A program made the position numbers and the translations under genes. From Bradyrhizobium sp. Ec3.3 (GTDB lineage: Bacteria; Pseudomonadota; Alphaproteobacteria; Rhizobiales; Xanthobacteraceae), in the NCBI RefSeq assembly GCF_000472925.1, contig NZ_AXAS01000025.1:1-64000 (forward strand): a DNA stretch of 64,000 bases, given 5' to 3'. Shown piece by piece: positions 38,476 through 48,699 of the stretch. Within the stretch, counting starts at the first letter, position 1; each line of letters starts with the position of its first letter. The notes below the pieces were generated by a model. That model saw only the letters and a program-made list of their open reading frames with translations, did not search any database and was not told the DNA's origin.

Positions 38476-41195
38476 GCGGCGGTGTCCAATGCGTTGGTCT
38501 GCGCCGGGATCGGCAGGCGAATGGTCAGCACCGCACCGCTGCGATCCTCGCGGTTCGCAGCCGTGATCGTGCCGTGCATCGCCTCGACGAAGCCGCGGGA
38601 GATCGCAAGTCCGAGCCCGGTGCCGGGCCGGACATGATCGCCTTTCTGCACGCGATAGAACTTGTCGAACACGCTCTCGAGCTCGCCCGGCGGGATGCCC
38701 TCGCCTTCGTCGGCCACCTCGAGCACGACACAGTCCTTGTCGCGCTGGCTGCGGATTGCGATGGTGGTATCCGCTGGCGAATACTTTGCCGCGTTGTCGA
38801 GCAGATTGAACAGCACCTGCTCAAACAGCACGGCGTCGAGCTCGAGCATCGGCAGGTCGGCCGCGAGCCGGAGATCGACCCTGTGGCGCGTCAGGATCTT
38901 GCTCGTGCGCCTCAGCGCACTACCGACGATTTCGCTGACGTCGTGCAGCGCCGTGTTCGGCACGATCGCGCCGGATTCGAGCTTGGTCATGTCGAGCAGA
39001 TTGGCGATGAAGCGATTGAGCCTCTCGGATTCGTCGATCACGGTTGCCAGCAGGTCGCGCTTCTCGGTATCGGACAGGGCGCCGGCGAGGTCACGCATGG
39101 TCGAGGCCGCGCCAAGAACGGAGGCGAGCGGCGTCTTCAGGTCGTGCGAGATCGAGGTGAGCAGCGCCGAGCGCAGCCGCTCGGATTCGACCGTGCGCTT
39201 GACCCGATCCATGTCTTCGACCAGCAGCACGCGCTCGATCGCGAGCGCGCCCTGGTCGACCAGCGCATCGAGCAGCCGGCGCTGATCGGGCGTCAGCAGC
39301 GGACCGGTGCGGTCGTTGTCGATGCCGATGACGCCGATCGGGCCACGCCCAGTGCGCATCGGCAGGAACAGGCGCTTTGCGCCGGGCAGCGTGTCGGAGC
39401 CGCGGCCGGCAGAGCGGTCGTTGCTCCAGGCCCAGTTGGCGGCGGCAAGGTCAGCCTGGTCGAGCTCATCCTCCGGCGGATAGCCCGACTTCACCGTCAG
39501 CAGTCCCTCCTCCGGCAGCAGCAGCACGACGCGAACCTTCAGCATCAGAGCAATCTGGTAGGCGGTCGCCCACAAGACATCGTCGAGGGTCGCGGTGCCC
39601 GCCAGCTTGCGGCTGAAGGCATGGAGCTGCTCGGTCATCCTGATCCGGCCGATCGCGGTATCGGCCTGGGTACGCACGCGAGCCGCGACATTGGATACCA
39701 GCATCGCAACCACCATGAACAGCACGAAGGCCGCGACGTTGGTCGGATCTGTGATCGTGAACGTATAGATCGGCGGCAGGAAAAAGAAATTGTAGCAAAG
39801 CGACGCTACCACCGTGGCAAGCAGCGACGGCCAGAGGCCGTAGCGCACCGCAACAGCGACCACCGCCGTCAGCAGCACGAGATCGACATTCTCGATGCCG
39901 AAATAGGGCTGGATCAGCTCGGCGGCGCCGAGTCCAAGCAGGGCGATTCCCAGCGCCTTGAGATAGGGACGCGGATCGAACGGTTCCGTGCGGGCCGCCG
40001 TCTGCACCACTGTTTTCGGCGCCGCCTCGCCGGGCAATTCGTCACCGGAAATGACGTGCACGGTGATGTTGCCGGAGCGGCGCACGAGGTCATGCACCAC
40101 CGAGCCGCGCGTGATCTCGAACCAGCGCGAGCGCGTCGATTTTCCGATCACGATCTGCGTGACGTTGTTGCCTTGTGCGAAGTTGATGACGTCGTCGGCA
40201 ATTCGACGGCCGACGCCGGGAATTGTCAGCGCCTCACCGCCAAGGGACTCGGCAAGTCGCAGCGTGTCGGCGAGCCGATCCCGCTCCGTGTCCGAGAGCT
40301 GGAGCGATCGCCGCGTCTCGATCGAGATCGCGGTGAATGGCGCGTGCAACCGGTCGGCGAGACGCTTGGTGTAGCGCACGAGGCCTGCCGCGCGCGGATC
40401 CTCGCTGACGCAAACCAGGATGCGCTCGCCCGCGGCCCAGGGGCCCGCGATGGCATTGGCCTGCATATGGGTGAGGAGCTGCTCGTCGACGCGCTCGGCG
40501 GTGCGGCGCAACGCCAACTCGCGCAGCGCCGTGAGATTGCCCGGCGAGAAATAATGCTCCAGCGCCCGCTCGGCCTGCTTGGGCACATAGACCTTGCCCT
40601 CCTTCAGCCGCTGGATCAGATCGTCGGGCGTGAGGTCGATCAGCTCGATCGCATCCGCGCGATCGAACACCGAATCCGGCACGGTCTCGCGCACCCGCAC
40701 GTGGGTGATTTGGGCAACGACGTCGTTCAGGCTTTCGATATGCTGGATGTTGACGGCGGTGTAGACGTCGATGCCGTTCGAGAGCAGCTCCTCGACGTCG
40801 AGATGGCGCTTGGGATGGCGGCTGCCGGGCGCGTTGGTGTGGGCGAGTTCGTCGACCAGGGCGATTTGCGGCCGGCGAGCGATCACCGCATCGAGGTCCA
40901 TCTCCTCCAGGACCTGCCCGCGATAGTCGAGTTTCCTACGCGGGACGACTTCGAGCCCGCGAAGCAGCGCTTCGGTCTCCGCGCGGCCATGGGTCTCGAC
41001 GAAACCGACGACAACGTCGATACCCGCCTTACGCTTGGCGTGCGCGCTTTGCAGCATCTCGTAGGTCTTGCCGACGCCGGGGGCGGCGCCGACGAAGATC
41101 TTGAGCTTGCCGCTCGCGCTCTCCTCCCGGCGCGCCGCTTCCAGCAGCGCCTCGGGCGAAGGACGTTGTTCTGGATCGCGGCGCTCTCTGACCAT
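38472..41195 (-). CDS. kdpD: Sensor histidine kinase KdpD
   Basis: 907 residues. The N-terminal KdpD domain has Walker A GAAPGVGKT near 37. A USP-like region (about 250-370) is followed by four closely spaced membrane helices (about 405-500), a GAF region, an H-box with SISHDLKTPLASVLG near 685, and the C-terminal ATPase (NLLDNAAKYSP, ADEGEGIPPGE, GTGLGLAISRGFVEAM). It sits in the inner membrane. It is 40 bp after kdpC and coupled to kdpE, so pump and regulators probably form one transcript. Confidence 0.95.
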   Translation of the reverse strand: MVRERRDPEQRPSPEALLEAARREESASGKLKIFVGAAPGVGKTYEMLQSAHAKRKAGIDVVVGFVETHGRAETEALLRGLEVVPRRKLDYRGQVLEEMDLDAVIARRPQIALVDELAHTNAPGSRHPKRHLDVEELLSNGIDVYTAVNIQHIESLNDVVAQITHVRVRETVPDSVFDRADAIELIDLTPDDLIQRLKEGKVYVPKQAERALEHYFSPGNLTALRELALRRTAERVDEQLLTHMQANAIAGPWAAGERILVCVSEDPRAAGLVRYTKRLADRLHAPFTAISIETRRSLQLSDTERDRLADTLRLAESLGGEALTIPGVGRRIADDVINFAQGNNVTQIVIGKSTRSRWFEITRGSVVHDLVRRSGNITVHVISGDELPGEAAPKTVVQTAARTEPFDPRPYLKALGIALLGLGAAELIQPYFGIENVDLVLLTAVVAVAVRYGLWPSLLATVVASLCYNFFFLPPIYTFTITDPTNVAAFVLFMVVAMLVSNVAARVRTQADTAIGRIRMTEQLHAFSRKLAGTATLDDVLWATAYQIALMLKVRVVLLLPEEGLLTVKSGYPPEDELDQADLAAANWAWSNDRSAGRGSDTLPGAKRLFLPMRTGRGPIGVIGIDNDRTGPLLTPDQRRLLDALVDQGALAIERVLLVEDMDRVKRTVESERLRSALLTSISHDLKTPLASVLGAASTMRDLAGALSDTEKRDLLATVIDESERLNRFIANLLDMTKLESGAIVPNTALHDVSEIVGSALRRTSKILTRHRVDLRLAADLPMLELDAVLFEQVLFNLLDNAAKYSPADTTIAIRSQRDKDCVVLEVADEGEGIPPGELESVFDKFYRVQKGDHVRPGTGLGLAISRGFVEAMHGTITAANREDRSGAVLTIRLPIPAQTNALDTAA

Positions 41196-41235
41196 CAGCG
41201 CATTATAATCATCCGGCCACGGGGAGCCTAGGCCG

Positions 41236-41838
41236 CTACTTGGCGGCGCGGTCGAGCGCGAGGTTCAACGCCAGCACGTTGACCCGGGGCTCGCCGATCA
41301 GGCCCAGCAGGCGGCCCTCGGTGTTGGCGGCCACGATCTGCCTGAGCGTCTCCTCCGGCATGCTGCGCGCCTTGGCCACGCGCTGCACCTGGAATTGGGC
41401 GGCTTCCGGCGAGATGTGCGGGTCGAGACCGCTGCCGGACGTCGTGACCAGGTCGAGCGGCACGGGCTGGCCCGGGTTATCCGCCTTCAGCTTGTCCACA
41501 TCTTCATTCAGCCGGTCGGCCAGCGCCTTGCTGGTCGGGCCGAGGTTGGAGCCGCCGGAATTGGCAGCGTTGTAGGGCGCGGACACGGTCTTGGTCGAAT
41601 CATTCGGATCCGGCGCGACCGTCGCCGACAGGCGGCCGTGGAAGTATCTGTCATCCCTGAACTCCTGCCCGATCAAGGCGGAGCCGATGACCTTGCCGTC
41701 CTTCACGATCAGGCTGCCTTGCGCCTGGCTTGGGAAGAGCACGCCGGCAATGCCGGTCATCGCGAGCGGATAGGCCAGTCCCGTAATGACAGTGAGCGCG
41801 ACCAGCAGGACGATGGCGGGGCGGATTTCTCTGAGCAT
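41236..41838 (-). CDS. kdpC: Potassium-transporting ATPase subunit KdpC
   Basis: 200 residues. One N-terminal membrane helix (IVLLVALTVITGLAYPLAMTG) precedes a periplasmic domain with NSGGSNLGPTSKAL, LVTTSGSGLDPHISPEAA and the C-terminal EPRVNVLALNLAL. All are family hallmarks. KdpC stabilises ATP binding by KdpB in the KdpFABC pump. It is separated from kdpB by 102 bp filled by a palindromic repeat, unusual inside this normally tight operon. Confidence 0.95.
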   Translation of the reverse strand: MLREIRPAIVLLVALTVITGLAYPLAMTGIAGVLFPSQAQGSLIVKDGKVIGSALIGQEFRDDRYFHGRLSATVAPDPNDSTKTVSAPYNAANSGGSNLGPTSKALADRLNEDVDKLKADNPGQPVPLDLVTTSGSGLDPHISPEAAQFQVQRVAKARSMPEETLRQIVAANTEGRLLGLIGEPRVNVLALNLALDRAAK

Positions 41839-41857
41839 GTTGCGTCTCCTAATTCTC

Positions 41858-41939
41858 CGTCATTGCGAGCGAAGTGAAGCAATCCAGGCTGTTGCCGAAG
41901 GATCTGGATTGCTTCGTTGCTCCGCTCCTCGCAATGACG
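41858..41939. repeat. Long palindromic repeat between kdpB and kdpC
   Basis: CGTCATTGCGAG (41858-41869) pairs perfectly with CTCGCAATGACG (41928-41939). An inner perfect pair is GAAGCAATCCAG (41876-41887) with CTGGATTGCTTC (41904-41915). The element fills nearly the whole kdpB-kdpC gap and ends one base from the kdpB stop. Copies of this repeat type are dispersed in Bradyrhizobium. Confidence 0.85.
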
Positions 41940-41940
41940 A

Positions 41941-44055
<2,115 letters not shown>

Positions 44056-44094
44056 GGAGGTCGCTCCAGACAATTCGATCAGAAGACTTGTTGA

Positions 44095-45798
44095 TCAGAA
44101 AACTTGGCCGGCGTTCATCGCGAGGTGCTCGACGATCGGGCCGAGCGCGAGCGCCGGGAAGAAGGTCAGGCCGCCCATGATCAGGATCACGCCGACGACG
44201 AGACCGACGAATAGCCCGCCGGTGGTCGGGAACGTGCCCATCGACGGCGGGATCGACTTCTTCTCCGCCAGCGATCCTGCGATCGCCATGGCCGGCACGA
44301 TCATGAAGAAGCGGCCGACGAACATCGAGACGCCGCCGGTGACGTTGTAGAACAGCGTGTTGCCGGTGAGCCCTGCGAAGGCCGAACCGTTATTGCCGGT
44401 CTGCGAGGTGTAGGCATAGAGCGCCTCGGAGAAGCCGTGCGGGCCGGCATTGGCCATCGAGGCCACCGCCGAGGGCAGCACGACGGCAACGGCCGTCCAG
44501 CCGAGGATCATCAGCGGCAGCACCAGGATGGCGAGCATCGCCATCTTGACCTCGCGCGCCTCGATCTTCTTGCCGACATATTCCGGCGTGCGTCCGACCA
44601 TGAGGCCGGCAACGAAGATCGCGAGAACGACGAACAGCAGCATGCCGTACATACCGGCGCCGACACCGCCGACGATGATTTCGCCGAGCTGGATGTTGAT
44701 CAGCGGGATCATGCCGCCAAGCGCGGTAAAGCTGTCGTGCATGGCGTTGACCGCGCCGCAGGAGGCAGCCGTCGTGATCACGGCAAACAGCGAGGAGGCA
44801 ACGATGCCGAAGCGAACCTCCTTGCCTTCCATGTTGCCGCCGGTCAGTCCCAGCGCCTGGAGCGTCGAGGTGCCGCTGGCTTCCGCCCAATAGGTAATTG
44901 CAACACCGGCGAGGAACAGCACGCCCATCACAGCCAGGATCGCCCAGCCCTGACGCTGGTTGCCGACCATGCGGCCGAACACGTTGGTCAGCGCGGCGCC
45001 GAGCGCAAAGATCGAGATCATCTGCACGAAGTTGGACAGCGCCGTGGGGTTCTCGAAGGGATGCGCCGCGTTGGCGTTGAAGAAGCCGCCGCCATTGGTG
45101 CCGAGCATCTTGATCGCCACTTGCGAGGCGACCGGGCCAACCGCGATGGTCTGCTTGGCGCCTTCAAGCGTGGTCGCCTCGACATAGGCCCCGAGCGTCT
45201 GCGGGATACCGTCCCAGACCAGGAACAGCGTGTAGATGATGCAGATCGGGAGCAACACATAGAGCGTGCAGCGGGTGACATCGACCCAGAAATTTCCGAC
45301 AGTCCGCACCGATGCGCGCGCAAAACCGCGGATCAGCGCAAGCGCGAGCACGATGCCGGTGGCGGCCGACAGGAAGTTCTGGTGCGTCAGGCCGACCATC
45401 TGCACCAGATAGGACAGCGTGCTCTCACCGCCGTAGTTCTGCCAGTTGGTGTTGGTGATGAAGGAGATCGCGGTATTGAAGGAGAGATCCTCCGCGACCG
45501 CGGACTGACCGGCCGGGTTGAACGGCAGAACGGCCTGAAGCCTCATCAGCCCGTAGATGATCAGGAAGCCACCGACGTGGAACAGCAGCATGGAGACCGT
45601 ATAAGTCAACCAATGCTGCTCGCGCTTCTCGTCGACACCGGAGATCCAGTAGAGCCCGGTCTCGACCGGGCGCAGTACCGGGGACAGGAAGGTGCGCTCG
45701 CCATTGAATACGCGCGTCATGTACCAGCCGAGCGGCTTTGCCAGCGCGAGGATGATGACGCAAAAGAAAATGATCTGGAGCCAACCGATAACAGTCAT
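44095..45798 (-). CDS. kdpA: Potassium-transporting ATPase subunit KdpA
   Basis: 567 residues, a polytopic membrane protein of the SKT superfamily that forms the K+ path. Pore blocks include SFITNTNWQNYGGE, GTNGGGFFNANAAHPFENPT and YAYTSQTGNNGSAFAGL, with selectivity glycines intact. ATG 45798 (TVIGWLQIIFFCV) is the family start and has AAGGA upstream. Its ATG overlaps the stop of a 37-codon ORF by four bases (ATGA). Confidence 0.95.
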   Translation of the reverse strand: MTVIGWLQIIFFCVIILALAKPLGWYMTRVFNGERTFLSPVLRPVETGLYWISGVDEKREQHWLTYTVSMLLFHVGGFLIIYGLMRLQAVLPFNPAGQSAVAEDLSFNTAISFITNTNWQNYGGESTLSYLVQMVGLTHQNFLSAATGIVLALALIRGFARASVRTVGNFWVDVTRCTLYVLLPICIIYTLFLVWDGIPQTLGAYVEATTLEGAKQTIAVGPVASQVAIKMLGTNGGGFFNANAAHPFENPTALSNFVQMISIFALGAALTNVFGRMVGNQRQGWAILAVMGVLFLAGVAITYWAEASGTSTLQALGLTGGNMEGKEVRFGIVASSLFAVITTAASCGAVNAMHDSFTALGGMIPLINIQLGEIIVGGVGAGMYGMLLFVVLAIFVAGLMVGRTPEYVGKKIEAREVKMAMLAILVLPLMILGWTAVAVVLPSAVASMANAGPHGFSEALYAYTSQTGNNGSAFAGLTGNTLFYNVTGGVSMFVGRFFMIVPAMAIAGSLAEKKSIPPSMGTFPTTGGLFVGLVVGVILIMGGLTFFPALALGPIVEHLAMNAGQVF

Positions 45799-45908
45799 GG
45801 CATTTGGTCCTTGAGAACCGGCCTTCCGCGCAGTAGCGGCAGAAGAACCGCGAGCAGCACCGCCACGAGGGCGGCGTCGGCCAGAAGCAGTTTGAGGAGC
45901 AGCAACAC
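45795..45908 (-). CDS. Putative 37-residue membrane peptide between kdpF and kdpA
   Basis: A GTG-started frame 2 bp after the kdpF stop. It encodes an almost continuous hydrophobic stretch, LLLLKLLLADAALVAVLLAV, followed by a basic tail (RGRPVLKDQMP). Its TGA overlaps the kdpA ATG by four bases, a classic coupling layout. The ribosome site is poor (AGGG right before GTG), so translation may depend on kdpF. No homologue recognised. It could instead be a leader or spacer with chance coding. Confidence 0.4.
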   Translation of the reverse strand: MLLLLKLLLADAALVAVLLAVLLPLLRGRPVLKDQMP

Positions 45909-45910
45909 CC

Positions 45911-46000
45911 CTAGAACCGCTCGGGCCGCAGCAGCGCGTAGGTGAGGTAGAAGAGAAGGCCGAGCGAGACGGCACCGGCGAGCGAATAATCGAAGATCAT
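45911..46000 (-). CDS. kdpF: Potassium-transporting ATPase subunit KdpF
   Basis: A 29-residue peptide with one membrane helix, MIFDYSLAGAVSLGLLFYL, ending TYALLRPERF, the characteristic KdpF tail. It stabilises the KdpABC complex in the inner membrane. It sits upstream of kdpA as expected, 13 bp after an even smaller ORF. Confidence 0.88.
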   Translation of the reverse strand: MIFDYSLAGAVSLGLLFYLTYALLRPERF

Positions 46001-46013
46001 GGCGTCGCTCCCG

Positions 46014-46097
46014 TCACAGCCGTTCGCAGGCGTAGGTGTAGCCGATCGCGAGCGCGAAGAAGGCGAAGCCCAGCGCCAGCATGATGATGTCGAGCAT
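46014..46097 (-). CDS. Putative 27-residue membrane peptide heading the kdp operon
   Basis: ATG 46097, preceded by AGGA at 7-8 nt, encodes MLDIIMLALGFAFFALAIGY followed by TYACERL: one hydrophobic helix with a short polar tail. It ends 13 bp before kdpF and is the first ORF after the kdp regulatory region. Similar tiny peptides are, from memory, seen just upstream of kdpF in other Proteobacteria but are seldom annotated. A role in the pump or its sensing is inference. Confidence 0.55.
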   Translation of the reverse strand: MLDIIMLALGFAFFALAIGYTYACERL

Positions 46098-46202
46098 GAG
46101 AATGTCCTATGCAACCGGACGCGGCCGGAGTCGGATGCCGCGCTGTCGGGCCGAGACGTGCCACCCAAGGCATAGGTTTTCGAGAGGGAGGCTATGGCGA
46201 CG

Positions 46203-46222
46203 ATATAGGAATCTCATAAAGG
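46203..46222 (-). promoter_or_regulatory. Candidate response-regulator site facing kdp
   Basis: On the minus strand this reads CCTTTATGAGATTCCTATAT, 18/20 identical to a second copy at 46315-46334 on the plus strand. It faces the kdp operon, about 105 bp before its first ORF. The TTTATG/TATA-rich character is reminiscent of KdpE operators, but the match is not formal. Confidence 0.5.
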
Positions 46223-46314
46223 CCGGGGGACGCGGATGCTTGGGAGACCATCCGGCTAACGCCACAGTTGAGGGTTGGGTGAGCGTTCCCCGCCCCTTCC
46301 GCAGCCCGCTCCGA

Positions 46315-46334
46315 CCTTTATGAAATACCTATAT
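46315..46334 (+). promoter_or_regulatory. Candidate response-regulator site facing the small-protein cluster
   Basis: CCTTTATGAAATACCTATAT on the plus strand, inverted relative to the copy at 46203-46222 with 92 bp between. It lies 50-100 bp before the candidate starts at 46384 and 46432 of the rightward cluster. Confidence 0.5.
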
Positions 46335-46383
46335 TTCGCTCCCCTGCCCCATCTCGCTTTCAAATGCCCTTCCCGCGATCTTG

Positions 46384-46899
46384 ATGGCGTCGGTTGCGGA
46401 CCTGCGGCCGGCCCAAGATCGAGACGCCGTCATGTCTTCCGTTCTGCAAAACTTCGATCCGGTTTCGCTCGGCGAGCAGCTTCGCAGCGCGCACACGGTG
46501 ACGCGGCCCCTGATGCTCGACCTCATCGACAAGGCCTGCCGCCGCTTCCCCTCGCTTGGACAGAGCGAACGAACCGCACGGCTGACGCGCCTGATCGATG
46601 CCGACGCCTGGACCGATGCTGCGCTCGCGCTGCTGGAACTGGAGCTGCCGCTGTGGCAGGTTCGCCGCATCGCCTATGACGAAGGCGAATGGTATTGCGC
46701 GCTCTCGCGCGAACGCGAGTTGCCGGATTGGCTGGAGAGCTCGGTCGAGGGACGGCATTCCGACCTCGCGCTCGCATTGCTCTCGGCCTTTGCCGAGGCG
46801 CAAGTGCTCACCGCCGAAGCCAGCCGGCCCAGCGTTCCATCGGTCCAGCAGACCGCGGGCCAGCTCTACCAGCCGGTCAACTGCGACCATTTCGGCTGA
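46384..46899 (+). CDS. Conserved-looking hypothetical protein (about 171 residues)
   Basis: Not recognised. From ATG 46384 it is 171 residues; an alternative ATG at 46432 begins MSSVLQNFDPVSLGEQLRSA. It is acidic and leucine-rich, with predicted helices (AALALLELELPLWQVRRIAYDEG, abbreviated here as ALALLELELPLWQV and RRIAYDEGEWYCALS) and no membrane segment. Codon use is typical of the genome, and three following small genes point the same way. It diverges from kdp across a shared regulatory region, which suggests a link to K+ or osmotic adaptation. Confidence 0.6.
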   Translation: MASVADLRPAQDRDAVMSSVLQNFDPVSLGEQLRSAHTVTRPLMLDLIDKACRRFPSLGQSERTARLTRLIDADAWTDAALALLELELPLWQVRRIAYDEGEWYCALSRERELPDWLESSVEGRHSDLALALLSAFAEAQVLTAEASRPSVPSVQQTAGQLYQPVNCDHFG

Positions 46900-46932
46900 C
46901 CGCAATACCCATCACAACAAGAGGATTTCATC

Positions 46933-47136
46933 ATGTCGATGCTCACGCATCGCCTCGAACAGCCCTTTCATCCACCTGGAAGGAAGAGCGCTCCCGAAGC
47001 CTGGATCTCGAACGCCCACGCCGCGACCATCCGGCGCGTCTGCTTGCGCACGCTGGCGCTCCTGTCGATGGGAAGCGTGCTGACCGCGCTGGTCGCCTTG
47101 AAGACCGTGATCTATATGTCGGGATTCCACTACTGA
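46933..47136 (+). CDS. Small single-pass membrane protein (67 residues)
   Basis: ATG 46933 follows AAGAGGA at a good distance. The first 35 residues are polar, with RRVCLRTLALLSMGSVLTAL leading into a hydrophobic helix (about 37-57) and a short tail, KTVIYMSGFHY. Topology is probably N-in with a periplasmic C-terminus. It was not recognised as a known family. It starts 33 bp after the previous gene and is probably co-transcribed. Confidence 0.6.
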   Translation: MSMLTHRLEQPFHPPGRKSAPEAWISNAHAATIRRVCLRTLALLSMGSVLTALVALKTVIYMSGFHY

Positions 47137-47268
47137 TCGGCCCGGCGGCAGATCGCGCCGCGGGAACCGCCTTTATGTCCATCCTATGCGATGCCGCCCT
47201 TGGTCCTCTCGCATTCCTATGGCCTCCCGGCGCACGATACGGCGAGCGAATTTCTCGAGGAGGCTGCC

Positions 47269-47661
47269 ATGGCCGCAATCACCTTCAACGACGCCGGTCC
47301 GACCCGTCCGCGCCGCCGGAGGTGGGAGAAGGCGGATACAGCCGTGGTCGTGCACCCCAATCTTCAACCGCTCGATCCTGAAATCGTCAGCGCCGCCATT
47401 CCGGCTTTCTTCATCGGTCGCAACAAGGCCGGCCTATGGGTTGCGCGTGAAGCGCAGGGCCGCCTTGGCGGGCTCTTCCTGTTCAAGAGCTCGGCGGTCC
47501 ATTTCGCCCATGCGCAGAGCCGACCTGCACGGTGCGCGCTGATCTTTCCGTCCGAAACGTTCGAGCTCGATATCGAGAACCGCGGCAATCCACTCGTTGG
47601 AGAACTCGCAAAGTGGATGGTCCGCGCGACGCGCCATCTGGCGCGGCTTACGACCAGGTAA
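47269..47661 (+). CDS. Hypothetical protein (130 residues)
   Basis: ATG 47269 is favoured by a strong GAGGAGG 5-6 nt upstream; the frame stays open back to 47191. There is a basic cluster, RPRRRRWEKADTA, near residue 20, then AAIPAFFIGRNKAGLWVARE, GLFLFKSSAVHFA and FELDIENRGNPLVGELAKW. A short, mixed alpha/beta soluble protein is likely. Function unrecognised; similar sequences occur as unnamed proteins in Bradyrhizobium. Confidence 0.6.
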   Translation: MAAITFNDAGPTRPRRRRWEKADTAVVVHPNLQPLDPEIVSAAIPAFFIGRNKAGLWVAREAQGRLGGLFLFKSSAVHFAHAQSRPARCALIFPSETFELDIENRGNPLVGELAKWMVRATRHLARLTTR

Positions 47662-47682
47662 CCCTTGCGGGAGAGCACGCAC

Positions 47683-47769
47683 ATGATCGAACTCAAGATC
47701 ATCGTCATGATCGCGCTGATGGGGACGCTGCTCATCGGCATGCGCGTCGGTGCGGCACCGGGCGACTAG
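47683..47769 (+). CDS. Putative 28-residue membrane peptide
   Basis: ATG 47683 has GGGAGAG about 8 nt upstream. The product is IELKIIVMIALMGTLLIGMR plus a short GAAPGD tail, one hydrophobic helix. It is 21 bp after the 130-residue gene and 1 bp before the next small ORF. Too short for homology by eye; support comes from the ribosome site, hydrophobicity and tight spacing. Confidence 0.45.
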   Translation: MIELKIIVMIALMGTLLIGMRVGAAPGD

Positions 47770-47770
47770 C

Positions 47771-47899
47771 ATGCAGCCCGCCAAGGCAAATCTCGAGCAC
47801 GCGCTCACGGTCACCATCTTGACCATGACGCTGAGCCTGATCTGGGGCGGCATCCTGACGCTCGTGATCACGCTTATCGCGCGCGGATTGGGCGTCTAG
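47771..47899 (+). CDS. Putative 42-residue membrane peptide
   Basis: ATG 47771 lies one base after the stop of the 28-residue ORF, so translation may be coupled. It has a polar head (QPAKANLEHALTV) then one long hydrophobic helix, MTLSLIWGGILTLVITLI, ending ARGLGV. No family recognised. It closes the rightward small-protein cluster. Nothing clear was seen in 47900-48029. Confidence 0.45.
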   Translation: MQPAKANLEHALTVTILTMTLSLIWGGILTLVITLIARGLGV

Positions 47900-48029
47900 G
47901 CCTAGCCTACGAGGCCGGCAACCGGGCCAGGACTGAGGTCGCGATGCCCGCCGGTTAGGCAGCTCATGCGCAGGGAAAACGCTGCGGCCGATCTGGCGAA
48001 AGCTCAGGGAACCGTGTAGAGCGGTTACC

Positions 48030-48665
48030 ATGGGTAGCAGCAACGTCCACGTCGTCGATCACCCCCTGGTCCAGCACAAGCTCTCGCTGATGCGGGAAAA
48101 GGACCGCTCGACCAAGAGCTTTCGCGAAATCCTGAACGAGATCGGGATGCTCTTGTGCTACGAGGTGACGCGCGACCTGCCGCTGGAGCTTGTGGAAATC
48201 GAGACGCCGATTTCGCCGATGCAGGCGCCTAAAATCGCCGGCAAGAAGCTCACGCTGGCGCCGATCCTGCGCGCCGGCGTCGGCTTCCTCGATGGCATGC
48301 TGGCACTGATGCCCTCCGCCCGGATCGCCCATATCGGGCTCTATCGCGATCCCGCGACCCTGCAGGCCGTGGAGTACTACTTCAAGGCGCCGCAGGATCT
48401 TTCCGATCGCACCGTCATCCTGATGGACCCGATGCTGGCGACGGGCAACTCGGCTTGCGCAGGCGCGTCCCTGCTGAAAGCGCGCGGCGCCCGCGACATC
48501 CGCTTCGTCTGCCTGCTGGCCGCCCCGGAAGGCATTGCGCAGTTCCAGACGGAACATCCGGACGTGCCGATCTGGACCGCCGCGGTCGACGAGCGGCTCA
48601 ACGACCACGGCTATATCGTGCCGGGCCTGGGCGATGCCGGCGACCGGATGTTCGGCACCAAGTAG
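48030..48665 (+). CDS. upp: Uracil phosphoribosyltransferase
   Basis: 211 residues. It salvages uracil to UMP with PRPP. Markers are VHVVDHPLVQHKLSLMR at the N-terminus, the PRPP loop ILMDPMLATGNSACAGA near 130, and C-terminal GYIVPGLGDAGDRMFGTK. Length is standard. ATG 48030 is preceded by GCGGTTACC without a strong ribosome site. The AMP-ligase gene follows in the same direction after 34 bp. Confidence 0.96.
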   Translation: MGSSNVHVVDHPLVQHKLSLMREKDRSTKSFREILNEIGMLLCYEVTRDLPLELVEIETPISPMQAPKIAGKKLTLAPILRAGVGFLDGMLALMPSARIAHIGLYRDPATLQAVEYYFKAPQDLSDRTVILMDPMLATGNSACAGASLLKARGARDIRFVCLLAAPEGIAQFQTEHPDVPIWTAAVDERLNDHGYIVPGLGDAGDRMFGTK

Positions 48666-48699
48666 ACAGTTTTGCGCGATCGGGTTACTGCGGGTAGCC

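Noticed and set aside
38463..41231. 922-codon open frame antisense to kdpD
   Set aside because: A composition shadow of kdpD with no recognisable motif; kdpD carries all its catalytic boxes.
46285..46334. EcfG promoter for kdp (GTTCC at 46285)
   Set aside because: No AACG at 16-17 nt; the nearest is 23 nt away.
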